Positions 7,165 to 15,910 of a DNA stretch of 34,460 nt are shown here, piece by piece; within the stretch, counting starts at the first letter, position 1, and each line of letters starts with the position of its first letter. The DNA is from Bowdeniella nasicola. Its GTDB lineage: Bacteria; Actinomycetota; Actinomycetes; Actinomycetales; Actinomycetaceae. Below the pieces are notes generated by a model. It did no database searches. It was given only the letters and a program-made list of their open reading frames with translations, and was not told the origin of the DNA. The translations under genes and the position numbers were made by a program. The stretch spans positions 1 to 34,460 of the forward strand of contig NZ_MQVR01000018.1 of assembly GCF_001907295.1 (NCBI RefSeq), in the 5' to 3' direction.

Positions 7165-9003
7165 ATGTCTGTAAACACCCTGCGACGAGGGCGAGCGGCA
7201 CTGCTCGCAGTCGTCGCGCTTGCGGTTGCAGCGGTTTCGCCCGTTGCCACAGCCGCGCCCAGTCTCACGCTTGATCACGGTCACGTGGACGCCTTCAATG
7301 TCCAGGCCAAGGACGGGGAACTCGTCCTGAACCTCAAGGAAGATGTCACGGGGGCGCACGTCATTCGCACTCCCGAATCCGTCCTGCTCAAGGTCAAGGA
7401 AGAAGCACTCAACGAGAGTATCCCGGCCAATGCGCCGGGAGCTCCGCGTGGCTACCTGCTCCCGATGACCCAGGATCCGAAACTCCTGTGGCCCGGCTGG
7501 GACACGTTGGGTGTGCAGGGTGACGCGGCGGGCTTCCACGCCATCGACATCGCCCTGACTAAGGTTTCCGGGCCCGGCAAGGTGCACCTGTTCAGCTCCG
7601 GGATGACTGGCATTACCTCCCTGCTGAAGGACGGCGGCTACGAGCTGAAGTCCGGCGTGGTTATCAACCAGGGGTATCCTGCTCACACCCACGCCAACTG
7701 GGTTTTCGAAAAGGCCGGCACCTACACTTTCACGGTCCAGGCCTCGGGTAAGACCAAGGCCGGCGTGCTGAAGAAGTCGAACACGGCGACCTACACTTTC
7801 CAGGTGGGCGAGCCGACCACGGCGCCGACGACGGAACCCACCACGGCGCCGACGACGGAACCGACCACGGCGCCGACGACGGAACCGACCACGGCGCCGA
7901 CGACGGAACCGACCACGGCGCCGACGACGGAACCCACCACGGCGCCGACGACGGAACCCACCACGGCGCCGACGACGGAACCGACCACCGAGCCCACGAC
8001 GGAACCGACCACGGCGCCGACGACGGAACCGACCACCGAGCCCACGACGGAACCGACCACGGCGCCGACGACCGCGCCCACCAGCGCACCGAAGCCGACG
8101 ACTGCCCCGCAGCCGACCACAGCTCCGGCTCCGAGCGCACCGGCCCCCGCGCCGAGTCCGACCGCTGAACAGTGCATCCCGACCGAGATCACGCGCGAAG
8201 TGAAGCAGGCCGCTAAGGTCGCGACTTCCGGGCACTTCGATCTGGGCGTTAAGCTCGAGGGCGGCAAGCTCGTCGCCTCGCTGAAGGATGACCGCAGCCA
8301 GCCCGCGTCGTGGGTGGCGCCGTCCTCGCTCGTCTTCCAGCTGGGTGACGCTGCGAAGCAGTCCGCGCCGGATGCGCTGAGCTTTGTTGCCAAGCCGGGC
8401 TCTGACGTCTGGGTTATTGGTTCGACCCAGGTCGCTGGCGTACCGTGGCTTGGCCAGAACACCATGCACCCGTCCGTCGTGAACGGCACCAAGGGCGCCG
8501 TTACCTGGACGCTCACCGGCGTGACCGGTCCGGGCAAGCTGGCCGTGTTCAACTCGGGCGGTTTCGGTTCCGGCGTCGGTCAGCGTGTCTTCGACAATGT
8601 CGGTGGTCCGCGCAGCTACGACGTGCCTGCGAACACGCACGCGCACCCGAACTGGGTCTTTACCGCTCCCGGTAACTACCAGGTCAACATCAAGCAGACC
8701 GCGACGCTCACCTCGGGCGCCAAGGTCAGCGCGGATACCGTCCTGCACTTCGCTGTTGGTGGCGCGAAGCCGATCGCTGGTGGCACCAAGACCATCAAGG
8801 AATGGGTCGGCAAGACCCCGGACGGTAAGGACTGCGTCCTGACCCCCGAACAGATCGCGAAGCTGCCCGCGGGCGCTCGCGTCGGTGGCAAGAACACCCT
8901 GCCGACCACCGGTGTTGATTCCCTCGGCACCAGCCTGTCCGCTGCCGGCGTGCTCTTCCTGGGCGGCCTTGGCATGCTCGCTCTGCGTCGCCGCACCGCC
9001 TAG
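7165..9003 (+). CDS. LPXTG wall-anchored protein with two repeat-type surface domains
   Basis: This 612-residue protein is the first gene of the anchored-repeat ABC transporter operon. It has a signal peptide (residues 1-31, ending AVSPVATAA) and a first surface domain (~35-212) of the actinobacterial surface-anchored (P_ac_wall_RPT, 'choice-of-anchor M') type. Then come a stalk of PTTAPTTE repeats (~217-304), a second surface domain (~345-530), and a sorting signal: LPTTG, a hydrophobic helix and RRRTA. Both domains share GPGK(V/L) and an H-x-H...NWVF motif (H174/H176 and H492/H494). The ATG follows AAGGAG (7151-7156). It should be covalently attached to peptidoglycan by a sortase not encoded here. 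Role is unproven; capture of a metal or metal complex for the transporter is inferred from the neighbours. Confidence 0.85.
   Translation: MSVNTLRRGRAALLAVVALAVAAVSPVATAAPSLTLDHGHVDAFNVQAKDGELVLNLKEDVTGAHVIRTPESVLLKVKEEALNESIPANAPGAPRGYLLPMTQDPKLLWPGWDTLGVQGDAAGFHAIDIALTKVSGPGKVHLFSSGMTGITSLLKDGGYELKSGVVINQGYPAHTHANWVFEKAGTYTFTVQASGKTKAGVLKKSNTATYTFQVGEPTTAPTTEPTTAPTTEPTTAPTTEPTTAPTTEPTTAPTTEPTTAPTTEPTTAPTTEPTTEPTTEPTTAPTTEPTTEPTTEPTTAPTTAPTSAPKPTTAPQPTTAPAPSAPAPAPSPTAEQCIPTEITREVKQAAKVATSGHFDLGVKLEGGKLVASLKDDRSQPASWVAPSSLVFQLGDAAKQSAPDALSFVAKPGSDVWVIGSTQVAGVPWLGQNTMHPSVVNGTKGAVTWTLTGVTGPGKLAVFNSGGFGSGVGQRVFDNVGGPRSYDVPANTHAHPNWVFTAPGNYQVNIKQTATLTSGAKVSADTVLHFAVGGAKPIAGGTKTIKEWVGKTPDGKDCVLTPEQIAKLPAGARVGGKNTLPTTGVDSLGTSLSAAGVLFLGGLGMLALRRRTA
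7813..8076 (+). repeat. 24-bp tandem repeat encoding the PTTAPTTE stalk
   Basis: Eleven consecutive 24-bp units encode PTTAPTTE or variants (units 8 and 10 PTTEPTTE, unit 11 PTTAPTTA). Several units are identical at the nucleotide level or differ only at one proline codon (ccg/ccc), a sign of recent expansion. The degenerate tail PTSAPKPTTAPQPTTAP continues to about 8125. It forms a flexible, probably glycosylatable spacer through the wall. Confidence 0.95.
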
Positions 9004-9013
9004 GAGTCCATAG

Positions 9014-10579
9014 ATGCGAACTCGTCTCGTCGCCGTCGTTGCCGCCGTTGCCTTAGGGCTCTCGGGCTGTGCCCCCGCGCATAAGGCTGCGACGGCGACG
9101 AGCGAGGCACCGCTGCGGGTCGTCACCACGACGGGGATCTTGCGTGACCTTGTCACCAACGTCGGGGGAGCGCGCGTTGCGGCATCCTCGATCGTCCCCG
9201 ATGGTGCCGACCCGCACTCCTACGAGCCGACTCTGCGGTCTGTTCGCGATGTCGTCTACGCCGATGTCGCATTCTCCAACTACTTAATGCTGGAGCAGCA
9301 CTCCGTCATTAAGACGCTCGATGCAAACCTGCGCTCGGGCGTACCCAATATTTCGCTGGCCGAGGCAGCGACGCGGCACGGCGCGGAAGTCATTCCGCTG
9401 GTCGAACACGTCAGCCTCGATACCATCTGGCTCGGCCTACGCGTGCGCGGCAAGGGCACCGACAAGGGTGCCGATCGGGCCAGCGAAGTTCGCCTGCAGG
9501 TCCGCAACGTCGAGGGGCCGGGCACGATGTATGCCTATCTCACCGAAACGTTCGGTAAGCCGCGCATCGTTGCTGACTCCTCGAAGGGCTTTAACGCGGG
9601 CGACGGGTATGCGGCCTCGACATTCGCTCTGCCGCTGGATGCTCACACCCACATGTCGTGGGTGTTCACGCAGCCCGGAATCTATCGGGTGACCTATGGC
9701 GCCGAACTCACCGTGCGCTCCGGCGCACGGCCATACGAGATCCCGGATGAGACCGTGACCTTCGCAGTAGGCGTTGACCCAAATACCGTTCCTGGTCACG
9801 AGAACTCTACCGTCCTCGATTCCGGCCACGCCGATATCACGGCCGACGTCGATACCGGCGAGATGTACATCTTCGCCGACATCTCCGGTGGCGGCGAGTA
9901 CACCCAAAAGCGATTCGAACCCGAATCGACGGTGATTTCGGTCCCGGCCAAGGCCCTAACCGAAATCCCCGGCGGGCCACATTTCCGATTCCTCGGATCG
10001 CCCGGCGATCAGATCTACCAGCTGCCGCAGGCCGTCCTCGGCGCGCACGTGCACGGCGAGATCGACCCGCACCTGTGGCATGACGTGCGCAACGTCAAGG
10101 CCTACGTCAAGGTCATCCGCGACACTCTGTCCGATAAGGACCCCGACGGCCGGTCCGTGTACTACGCGAACGCGCAGGCCTATCTCGACAAGCTCGATGC
10201 GCTCGATGCCGAGATGACGGCGACGATCGCCTCGATTCCGCCCGAGCGGCGCTACCTCATCACGACCCACGACGCCTTTGGTTACCTCGCCAAGGCCTAC
10301 GGGCTCAAAGTTGCGGGCTTCGTGACTCCGAACCCGGCGACCGAACCGTCGATCGTGCAACGTCGCAAACTCGCGAGGACAATCGAGACGCTCAAAGTCC
10401 CGGCCGTATTCTTAGAAGCCGGCCTCATCGCACGGTCCTCGACGCTCGCTGCCGTGGCCAAGGACGCCGGGGTGCAGGTGTGCCCTATCCTGTCCGACAC
10501 GTTCACTCCCGAGGTCTCGACCTACCTCGATCTCATGCGGTACAACGCTCAACAACTCAAGGAATGCCTCACATCATGA
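9014..10579 (+). CDS. Anchored-repeat ABC transporter, substrate-binding lipoprotein
   Basis: A cluster A-I (ZnuA/TroA-like) metal-binding lipoprotein of 521 residues. The lipobox is LGLSGC (C19). The two lobes of the binding protein are residues ~34-130 and ~345-521, with the expected ligands H68 (DPHSYEP), H353 (DPHLWHD), H419 (TTHDAFGYLAKAYGL) and D495 (LSDTF), a three-His/one-Asp set as in TroA/ZnuA. Between the lobes, where ZnuA proteins carry a His-rich loop, a complete surface repeat domain (~135-260, H211/H213 in AHTHMSW) is inserted; the architecture matches the TIGR03772 family. H345/H347 in GAHVHGE precede lobe two. AGGAG (9002-9006) overlaps the stop codon of the wall protein. Likely cargo is Zn2+ or Mn2+, which is inference. 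Confidence 0.88.
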   Translation: MRTRLVAVVAAVALGLSGCAPAHKAATATSEAPLRVVTTTGILRDLVTNVGGARVAASSIVPDGADPHSYEPTLRSVRDVVYADVAFSNYLMLEQHSVIKTLDANLRSGVPNISLAEAATRHGAEVIPLVEHVSLDTIWLGLRVRGKGTDKGADRASEVRLQVRNVEGPGTMYAYLTETFGKPRIVADSSKGFNAGDGYAASTFALPLDAHTHMSWVFTQPGIYRVTYGAELTVRSGARPYEIPDETVTFAVGVDPNTVPGHENSTVLDSGHADITADVDTGEMYIFADISGGGEYTQKRFEPESTVISVPAKALTEIPGGPHFRFLGSPGDQIYQLPQAVLGAHVHGEIDPHLWHDVRNVKAYVKVIRDTLSDKDPDGRSVYYANAQAYLDKLDALDAEMTATIASIPPERRYLITTHDAFGYLAKAYGLKVAGFVTPNPATEPSIVQRRKLARTIETLKVPAVFLEAGLIARSSTLAAVAKDAGVQVCPILSDTFTPEVSTYLDLMRYNAQQLKECLTS

Positions 10580-11528
10580 CGTCTGCTTTCAAGCGTGCCT
10601 GGCTCGCCATCGCCATGGTCACCCTCATCGGAGCAACGAGCGCCCAGGCGGCGACCGAACCGCCGCCGTCCGATCCCGCGCTGGAGCAAAAGGTCGACGC
10701 GAACGAGAAGGTCTCGAACGAGCCGGCCGAGATCGCCACCGGCCACGTTGACATGGGCCCGAAGCTCATCGACGGCGCGATGCAGGCCGCGGTGCGCGAT
10801 GACAGCGTCTCCCCGCCCGTATGGCGAACCCTTGACTCCGCCGTCCTGCGGGTTAACGACAAGGCGATCACTGAGCTGCCCGAAGACCCGCGCTACGAGT
10901 TCTTGGGCATTCCCGCGGGCACGAAGGTTCATGTCGTGCCCCAGACCCAGAACCAGGACGTCATCTGGCTCGGCTGGAACACGCAGGATCCGGCAATCGT
11001 CGACATGATCGACCGCGGCGTCACGATGACATACCGCGGCCACACCGGCCCCGGCGAGGTCCACCTGTTCGTCGAGTCCGGCACGTTCGACGCACCCCCG
11101 ACGCAGCTCTGGTCGAGCACAGGAAAGCCGGGCCAGGACTTCTGGGTCAACACAAATACGCACACCCACGCGAACTGGGTCTTTACCGAGCCCGGCGTCC
11201 ACCTCGTCGACTTCACGATCAAGACGACCACGCGCGACGGTAAAGAGGTCCGCGCGGATGGCACGCTGCGCTTTGCCGTCGGAGACGCCGCCAATGCCGA
11301 TGAGGCCCGCACCGCGACTTCCGAAGCATCGTCCGCGCCCGCTGAAGAGAGCAGCGCCGCGCCCGCCGAGTCGAGCGCAGCCCCCTCCGAGGCAGCGGCC
11401 CCCGAAGAAAAGTCGTCGTCCTCGGCACTGCCGATCGTCCTGGCCGCCGGTGGTAGCCTACTCGTCCTTGGCGCCCTGGCCGCCTTCTTCACGATGCGCA
11501 CCCGCAAACTGAAAGCGCAGGTGAATGA

Positions 11529-11532
<4 letters not shown>
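10576..11532 (+). CDS. ABC transporter-associated membrane-tethered repeat protein
   Basis: This 318-residue protein has a signal peptide (ending ATSAQA), one surface repeat domain (~45-235) and an acidic/Ala/Ser linker rich in SSAAPAES. It ends in a transmembrane helix (ALPIVLAAGGSLLVLGALAA) and a short basic tail RTRKLKAQ. There is no LPXTG, so it is held in the membrane by the helix and not by a sortase. The domain has VIWLGWNTQDPAIV, GPGEVHLFVESG and NTHTHANWVFTEPG (H196/H198). It matches the TIGR03773-type partner of anchored-repeat transporters. The ATG overlaps the stop of the binding-protein gene (ATGA), showing translational coupling. It may bridge wall protein and transporter; that role is inferred. 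Confidence 0.82.
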
Positions 11533-12262
<730 letters not shown>

Positions 12263-12269
<7 letters not shown>

Positions 12270-13150
12270 GCCCGCTCGAGTTCTTCTCCGACCTGTTCAA
12301 CCCGATGCTCGCCTTCTTGCCGAAGGCGCTCATCGTGGCCCTGCTGTCCTCGCTCGTCGCCGGAGTCGTCGGTACCCACGTCGTCCTGCGCGGAATGGCA
12401 TTCATCGGCGACGCCGTCGCCCACGCGGTCTTCCCGGGCCTTGCGATCGCGTTCGTCTTGCAGGGCTCCCTCATTCTCGGCGGCGCCCTCGCCGGCATCA
12501 CGACCGCGATCCTCGTCGCCATCGTGGCACAGGGCAGGCGCGTAAAAGAAGACAGCATCATCGGTGTCTTTTTCGCGGGCGCCTTCGCGCTGGGTATCGT
12601 CATTTTGTCGACCTCGCCCGGGTATTCCGGCAGCCTGCAACAGTTCCTGTTCGGATCGCTCACGGGCGTGAGCGACTCCGACATCATTACGGTCGCGATC
12701 GCCGCGGTCGTGGTGGTCGCAATCGTGCTGGCGCTCCATAAGGAGATCGTCACCGCCTCGGTCGACCGCGAGTCTGCGGCAGCGCTCGGCGTGCCTGTGT
12801 TCGCGCTCGACCTACTGCTCTACGTGCTGGTCGCCATCTCCGTCGTTATCGCGGTTCAAACGATCGGTAATATCCTCGTCCTCGCGCTCCTCGTGACGCC
12901 CGCTGCGGTCGCGCGGCTGCTGACCGAACGCGTGACGACGATGATGATCCTCGCGCCCGTTGTCGGCATGGTGTCCTCGTTCATCGGCGTCTACCTGTCC
13001 TGGTCGCTCGACCTTCCGACCGGCGCCATGATCGTCCTCGTGGCGACGGCATTCTTCCTTATCGCCTGGCTCGTAGCGCCCCGCCACGGCATCCTCATGC
13101 GTCGCAAGCCAGGAACTAAGGCCCGTCGCGACGAGCTGGCCCTCGCATAG
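12263..13150 (+). CDS. Anchored-repeat ABC transporter, permease
   Basis: A 295-residue ABC-3 family (ZnuB/MntC-like) membrane protein with about eight or nine helices, fitting TIGR03770. Recognisable blocks are GVVGTHVVLRGMAFIGDAVA, SSIVFVG-equivalent IIGVFFAGAFALGIV and the C-terminal run LALLVTPAAVARLLTERV, typical of metal-ion permeases. AGGAGG (12246-12251) lies 11 bases before the GTG start, inside the ATPase gene. It is the last gene of the operon: its TAG stop (13148-13150) is also the first half of the -10 box for the next gene. Confidence 0.9.
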
Positions 13151-13153
13151 ACT
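13148..13153 (+). promoter_or_regulatory. -10 box for leaderless flavin reductase gene, fused to a stop codon
   Basis: TAGACT begins with the TAG stop of the permease gene, is followed by six bases (CAAGGC) and then ATG at 13160. No SD is present. Confidence 0.55.
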
Positions 13154-13159
13154 CAAGGC

Positions 13160-13885
13160 ATGATTCGACTCGCAGTCATCGATGCCTCGACCTCACCGCT
13201 GAAAACGGGTGGCCCAATCGCCGATTGGGTCGCCGAATGCGCCCGGAGGGTGCGCGCCTTCGATGTGGAGATCATCCGGATCCGCGATGTTGACCTGCCC
13301 TTCTTCGACGAACCGTACCTGCCGCGGTACGCCCACTATGAGCACGAGTCGACCAGAGCGTGGTCGGCGCGCATCACGAGCTTCGATGCCTTCGTGTTCG
13401 TGAGCCCCGAATACAACCGGGGATATTCCGGGCGGCTGAAGAACGCCATCGACCACCTCGCCCAAGAGTGGGCCTTCAAGCCCGCCGCAATCGTCTCCTA
13501 TGGCGCCTCCATGACCGGTGGCCTGCGCGCGCTCGAAGCCCTCAACGACGTGCTCAATTCCCTGCACATGTTCGTCACCCGGGAAAACGTCATCGTGCCC
13601 TTCGCGGGCCGCGAGGCGCACCGCTGGGAAGGCCGCGAGGTCACCTGGGGCGTGGGCGAGGATGGCGAGTTCGTCGCGACCCCGGGCATGGTCGAAGCCT
13701 GCGAGTTAATGCTCGAAGCACTGGTTCGCCTCGATGCAGCGATGCACCTCGTGCGTACGCCCGATCAGCTCGTCGGTGATCAGCAGGGGATCGGTAACCC
13801 GCCCTCGGGCTCGATTCCGCAGGTGCGCCCGCGCCCGATTCGCGACGATCGCGAAGAGTGGCGACGCTCCGGCCGAATGCGATAA
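13160..13885 (+). CDS. NADPH-dependent FMN reductase family protein
   Basis: A flavodoxin-fold protein of 241 residues. The first strand and phosphate loop (LAVIDASTSPLKTGGPIADW), the flavin-contact motif VFVSPEYNRGYSGRLKNAID and SYGASMTGGLRALEAL match the NAD(P)H-dependent FMN reductase family. About 45 residues at the C-terminus after PDQLVG are a polar, proline/arginine-rich extension not part of the fold. The substrate is unknown; such enzymes reduce FMN, quinones, azo dyes or chromate. It begins ten bases after the permease but has its own predicted leaderless promoter, so it need not belong to the transporter operon. Confidence 0.82.
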   Translation: MIRLAVIDASTSPLKTGGPIADWVAECARRVRAFDVEIIRIRDVDLPFFDEPYLPRYAHYEHESTRAWSARITSFDAFVFVSPEYNRGYSGRLKNAIDHLAQEWAFKPAAIVSYGASMTGGLRALEALNDVLNSLHMFVTRENVIVPFAGREAHRWEGREVTWGVGEDGEFVATPGMVEACELMLEALVRLDAAMHLVRTPDQLVGDQQGIGNPPSGSIPQVRPRPIRDDREEWRRSGRMR

Positions 13886-13957
13886 CCGCGAAAAACCGCG
13901 AAACAGCTGTGTCTGGTGTGACTGAAGTGAACGCGAAACGGTAAATTCCTGGAATTT
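13884..13957 (+). promoter_or_regulatory. CGCGAAA repeats and AAATTCCTGGAATTT palindrome upstream of HU
   Basis: Two perfect tandem copies of AACCGCGAAA (13884-13903) are followed by a third CGCGAAA at 13932-13938 and by the palindrome AAATTCC-T-GGAATTT (13943-13957). All lie 100-180 bp before the hup start. They could be regulator sites; no known consensus was recognised. Confidence 0.35.
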
Positions 13958-14004
13958 CGGCGCGCTTTGCGTGTTTCAACGCGACAAATGCCCGGATTCC
14001 CGCG

Positions 14005-14010
14005 TAAAGT
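14005..14010 (+). promoter_or_regulatory. Candidate -10 box for hup
   Basis: TAAAGT, with GACAAA (13983-13988) 16 bases upstream as a possible -35. It would give a leader of about 45 nt with the SD GAGAGGG before ATG 14063. Confidence 0.35.
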
Positions 14011-14062
14011 CCCTTGCAGCGGCACCAATCCGGGTGTCGAAACCGCACACGAGAGGGATGTT

Positions 14063-14344
14063 ATGTCCGTCAACCGTACTGAGCTTGTTGCTGAGATCGC
14101 CGAGCGCGCCGGCCTGTCCAAGGCCCAGGCGAACGCTGCCCTGTCCGCTTTCCAGGATGTCCTGATCGACTCCGTCTCCAAGGGTGAGGCCGTCAAGATC
14201 ACCGGCCTGCTGACCGTCGAGCGCGTGGATCGCCCCGCCCGCTCGGGCCGCAACCCGCAGACCAAGGAGCCCATCGAGATCCCTGCTGGCTACCGCGTGA
14301 AGCTCACCGCCGGCTCGGCACTGAAGAAGGCTGTCGCTAAGTAA
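14063..14344 (+). CDS. hup: DNA-binding protein HU
   Basis: A 93-residue histone-like protein of the DNABII family, which binds and bends DNA as a dimer in the nucleoid. It shows the N-terminal helices (NRTELVAEIAERAGLSKAQA), the KGEAVKITGLLTVERV strand block and the DNA-binding arm ARSGRNPQTKEPIEIPA, then PAGYRVKLTAGSALKKAV. Length is standard; it lacks the Lys/Ala-rich tail found in mycobacterial or streptomycete HupB/HupS. The ATG at 14063 follows GAGAGGGATG. Codon use is that of a highly expressed gene (strong C/G third positions), and a strong terminator follows directly. Confidence 0.95.
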   Translation: MSVNRTELVAEIAERAGLSKAQANAALSAFQDVLIDSVSKGEAVKITGLLTVERVDRPARSGRNPQTKEPIEIPAGYRVKLTAGSALKKAVAK

Positions 14345-14358
14345 CTCCTTCGCGTTTT

Positions 14359-14403
14359 CCAGGGAGGCTCGATGTCATATCGAGCCTCCCTGGCGGCGTT
14401 TTA
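14359..14403 (+). terminator. Intrinsic terminator after hup
   Basis: A perfect 15-bp stem, CCAGGGAGGCTCGAT with loop GTCAT and its complement (14359-14393), is followed by CGGCGTTTTA. The stem is very stable but the T-run is short. Confidence 0.8.
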
Positions 14404-14451
14404 CGGGCGATTCGCGGCCCATGGTCCCGGCGGAGCGCACCATTAAAGGCC

Positions 14452-14457
14452 TACGAT
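14452..14457 (+). promoter_or_regulatory. -10 box for nagB
   Basis: TACGAT predicts a start near 14464 and a leader of about 27 nt containing the SD GGAAGG (14479-14484). No clear -35 was seen. Confidence 0.4.
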
Positions 14458-14490
14458 AGATCTGGTTCGTTCCCCCATGGAAGGTAAGTC

Positions 14491-15276
14491 ATGCGAGTCA
14501 TCATCCAGCCCGACGGCGATACCATTGCCGCTCTTGTCGCCGAGTCGATTGTCGACCTGGTTAACGAAAAGCCGAACGCCGTGCTCGGTTTCGCGACCGG
14601 CTCCTCGCCGCTCGGCATCTACCGGGAACTCATCAAGGCCTACCGTGAAGGACGCGTGAGCTTTAAGGACGCGTGGGGCTTCCAGCTCGACGAATATGTC
14701 GGCCTTCCCGCCGACCACCCGGAGCTGTACCGCAACGTCATCAACCGCGACATCGAATCGCAGGTCGACTTCGCCGAGGGCCGCGTGCACGCGCCGAACG
14801 GTAACAGCGAGGACCTGCAAAGCGCAGGCGACGAATACGATGCGATGATCGCCGACGCCGGTGGCGTCGACTTCCAGATCCTTGGCATCGGAACCGATGG
14901 CCACATCGCGTTCAACGAGCCCGGCTCCTCCTTCACCCAGGGCACCCACGTCGAGACCCTCACCCCGCAGACCCGCGAGGATAACGCTCGCTTCTTCGGC
15001 GGCGATATCTCGCGCGTTCCCACGCACTGCCTCACGCAGGGCCTCGGCACGATCATGGAGGCTCGCAAGGTCGCGCTCGTCGCCACGGGCGAAGGCAAGG
15101 CCGAAGCGATCGCCGAGCTCATCGAAGGCCCGGTGTCTGCTCGCTGGCCCGCGACCATCCTGCAGCATCACCCCGATGCGACGGTCCTCATCGATGAGGC
15201 GGCGGCGTCGAAGCTCGAAATGCAGGACTTCTACCGCTTCGCGTGGGAGAACCGGCTTCCCTGGCAAACGGTCTAA
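14491..15276 (+). CDS. nagB: Glucosamine-6-phosphate deaminase
   Basis: The enzyme converts glucosamine-6-phosphate to fructose-6-phosphate and ammonia, letting cells use amino sugars. The 261-residue protein matches family length. Key sites are LGFATGSSPLGIYREL (phosphate loop), D67 in QLDEYVGL, and IGTDGHIAFNEPGS with H138 and E143 as the ring-opening triad. VPTHCLTQGLGTIMEAR follows. The ATG has GGAAGG six bases upstream. No nagA or nagE is visible nearby. The following secreted-protein gene begins only three bases after the stop, so the two may be co-transcribed. Confidence 0.95.
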   Translation: MRVIIQPDGDTIAALVAESIVDLVNEKPNAVLGFATGSSPLGIYRELIKAYREGRVSFKDAWGFQLDEYVGLPADHPELYRNVINRDIESQVDFAEGRVHAPNGNSEDLQSAGDEYDAMIADAGGVDFQILGIGTDGHIAFNEPGSSFTQGTHVETLTPQTREDNARFFGGDISRVPTHCLTQGLGTIMEARKVALVATGEGKAEAIAELIEGPVSARWPATILQHHPDATVLIDEAAASKLEMQDFYRFAWENRLPWQTV

Positions 15277-15279
15277 GAC

Positions 15280-15873
15280 ATGAATACCGCAGGCCGCATC
15301 CTGATCGCGATCTTTGCGGGGGCCGCGATCGCGGCAGGACTTGCATGGGCGCAAAGCACTGCCAGCGCTCCCAAGGTGCCGAGTGAGAACCTCTCCCGGG
15401 GATTCAACATGGTCGACGAACGCGGGGATCGGGTCTTTATCGGGGAAAGTGCCCCCGGTTTGAACCGAGTTGCTGATGTTGCGGAGCAGATCGCCGGAGA
15501 ACGCGAAGACGTGTTCGCCGGCCTGTCCCTTACCTCTGATCGCACGATGGTCGAGGTATACGCGACCGACCGGGCTGAGCACGCAATCGGTGAGCTCCGC
15601 GCCGCGCTCGGAGCGGACTTCGACACGTTCGTGCGGATCGTGCCGGTGCGACACTCGCTCGATGAGCTGCTCACCGCGATGGCGGAGTTCGACCAATTTG
15701 GCGCCGATGAACTCGTCGCCGCCGGTCCCGATATTCATCACAACGGGCTGCGTATCGGCGTCCCGACGGACGAACCGAGCGCCGCAATTTCGGCCACGAT
15801 TGAGCAGCTTTTCGAGCGCGGAATCTCCGTGCGCGTCGATACGGGCGTCGAACTGCAGCACACCGCCACCTAA
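15280..15873 (+). CDS. Secreted or membrane-anchored protein of unknown function
   Basis: I do not recognise the family. The 197-residue protein has a short N-region, a hydrophobic stretch (ILIAIFAGAAIAAGLAWA, residues 7-24) and a possible signal-peptidase site after AWA or TASA. The rest is soluble, acidic and of mixed alpha/beta composition, with two segments that look like repeated beta-alpha units (LTSDRTMVEVYATDRAEHAI and GPDIHHNGLRIGVPTDEPSA). This is loosely reminiscent of protease propeptide-like folds, which is speculative. No cysteines are present in the mature part. The ATG is three bases after nagB with no SD, so reinitiation is plausible. Confidence 0.7.
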   Translation: MNTAGRILIAIFAGAAIAAGLAWAQSTASAPKVPSENLSRGFNMVDERGDRVFIGESAPGLNRVADVAEQIAGEREDVFAGLSLTSDRTMVEVYATDRAEHAIGELRAALGADFDTFVRIVPVRHSLDELLTAMAEFDQFGADELVAAGPDIHHNGLRIGVPTDEPSAAISATIEQLFERGISVRVDTGVELQHTAT

Positions 15874-15897
15874 GTTGGGGGTGTCGGTCCCCATGCT

Positions 15898-15903
15898 TAT
15901 AGT
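15898..15903 (+). promoter_or_regulatory. -10 box for leaderless DUF3039 gene
   Basis: TATAGT, the best -10 match in this part of the window, is followed by seven bases and ATG at 15911. Confidence 0.55.
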
Positions 15904-15910
15904 GGATGCC

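Noticed and set aside
7813-8125. CRISPR array
   Set aside because: The repeat is contiguous without spacers and in frame with a wall-protein gene.
7791-8552. Minus-strand frame rich in VVGSVVGAVVG
   Set aside because: A second shadow of the 24-bp repeat, which is open in several frames because its length is a multiple of three and lacks T-rich codons.
6982-9159. Long open frame on the minus strand opposite the wall-protein gene, with Arg/Gly-rich repeats
   Set aside because: It is the antisense reading of the PTTAPTTE repeat and GC-rich codons; no homology, start signal or sensible composition.
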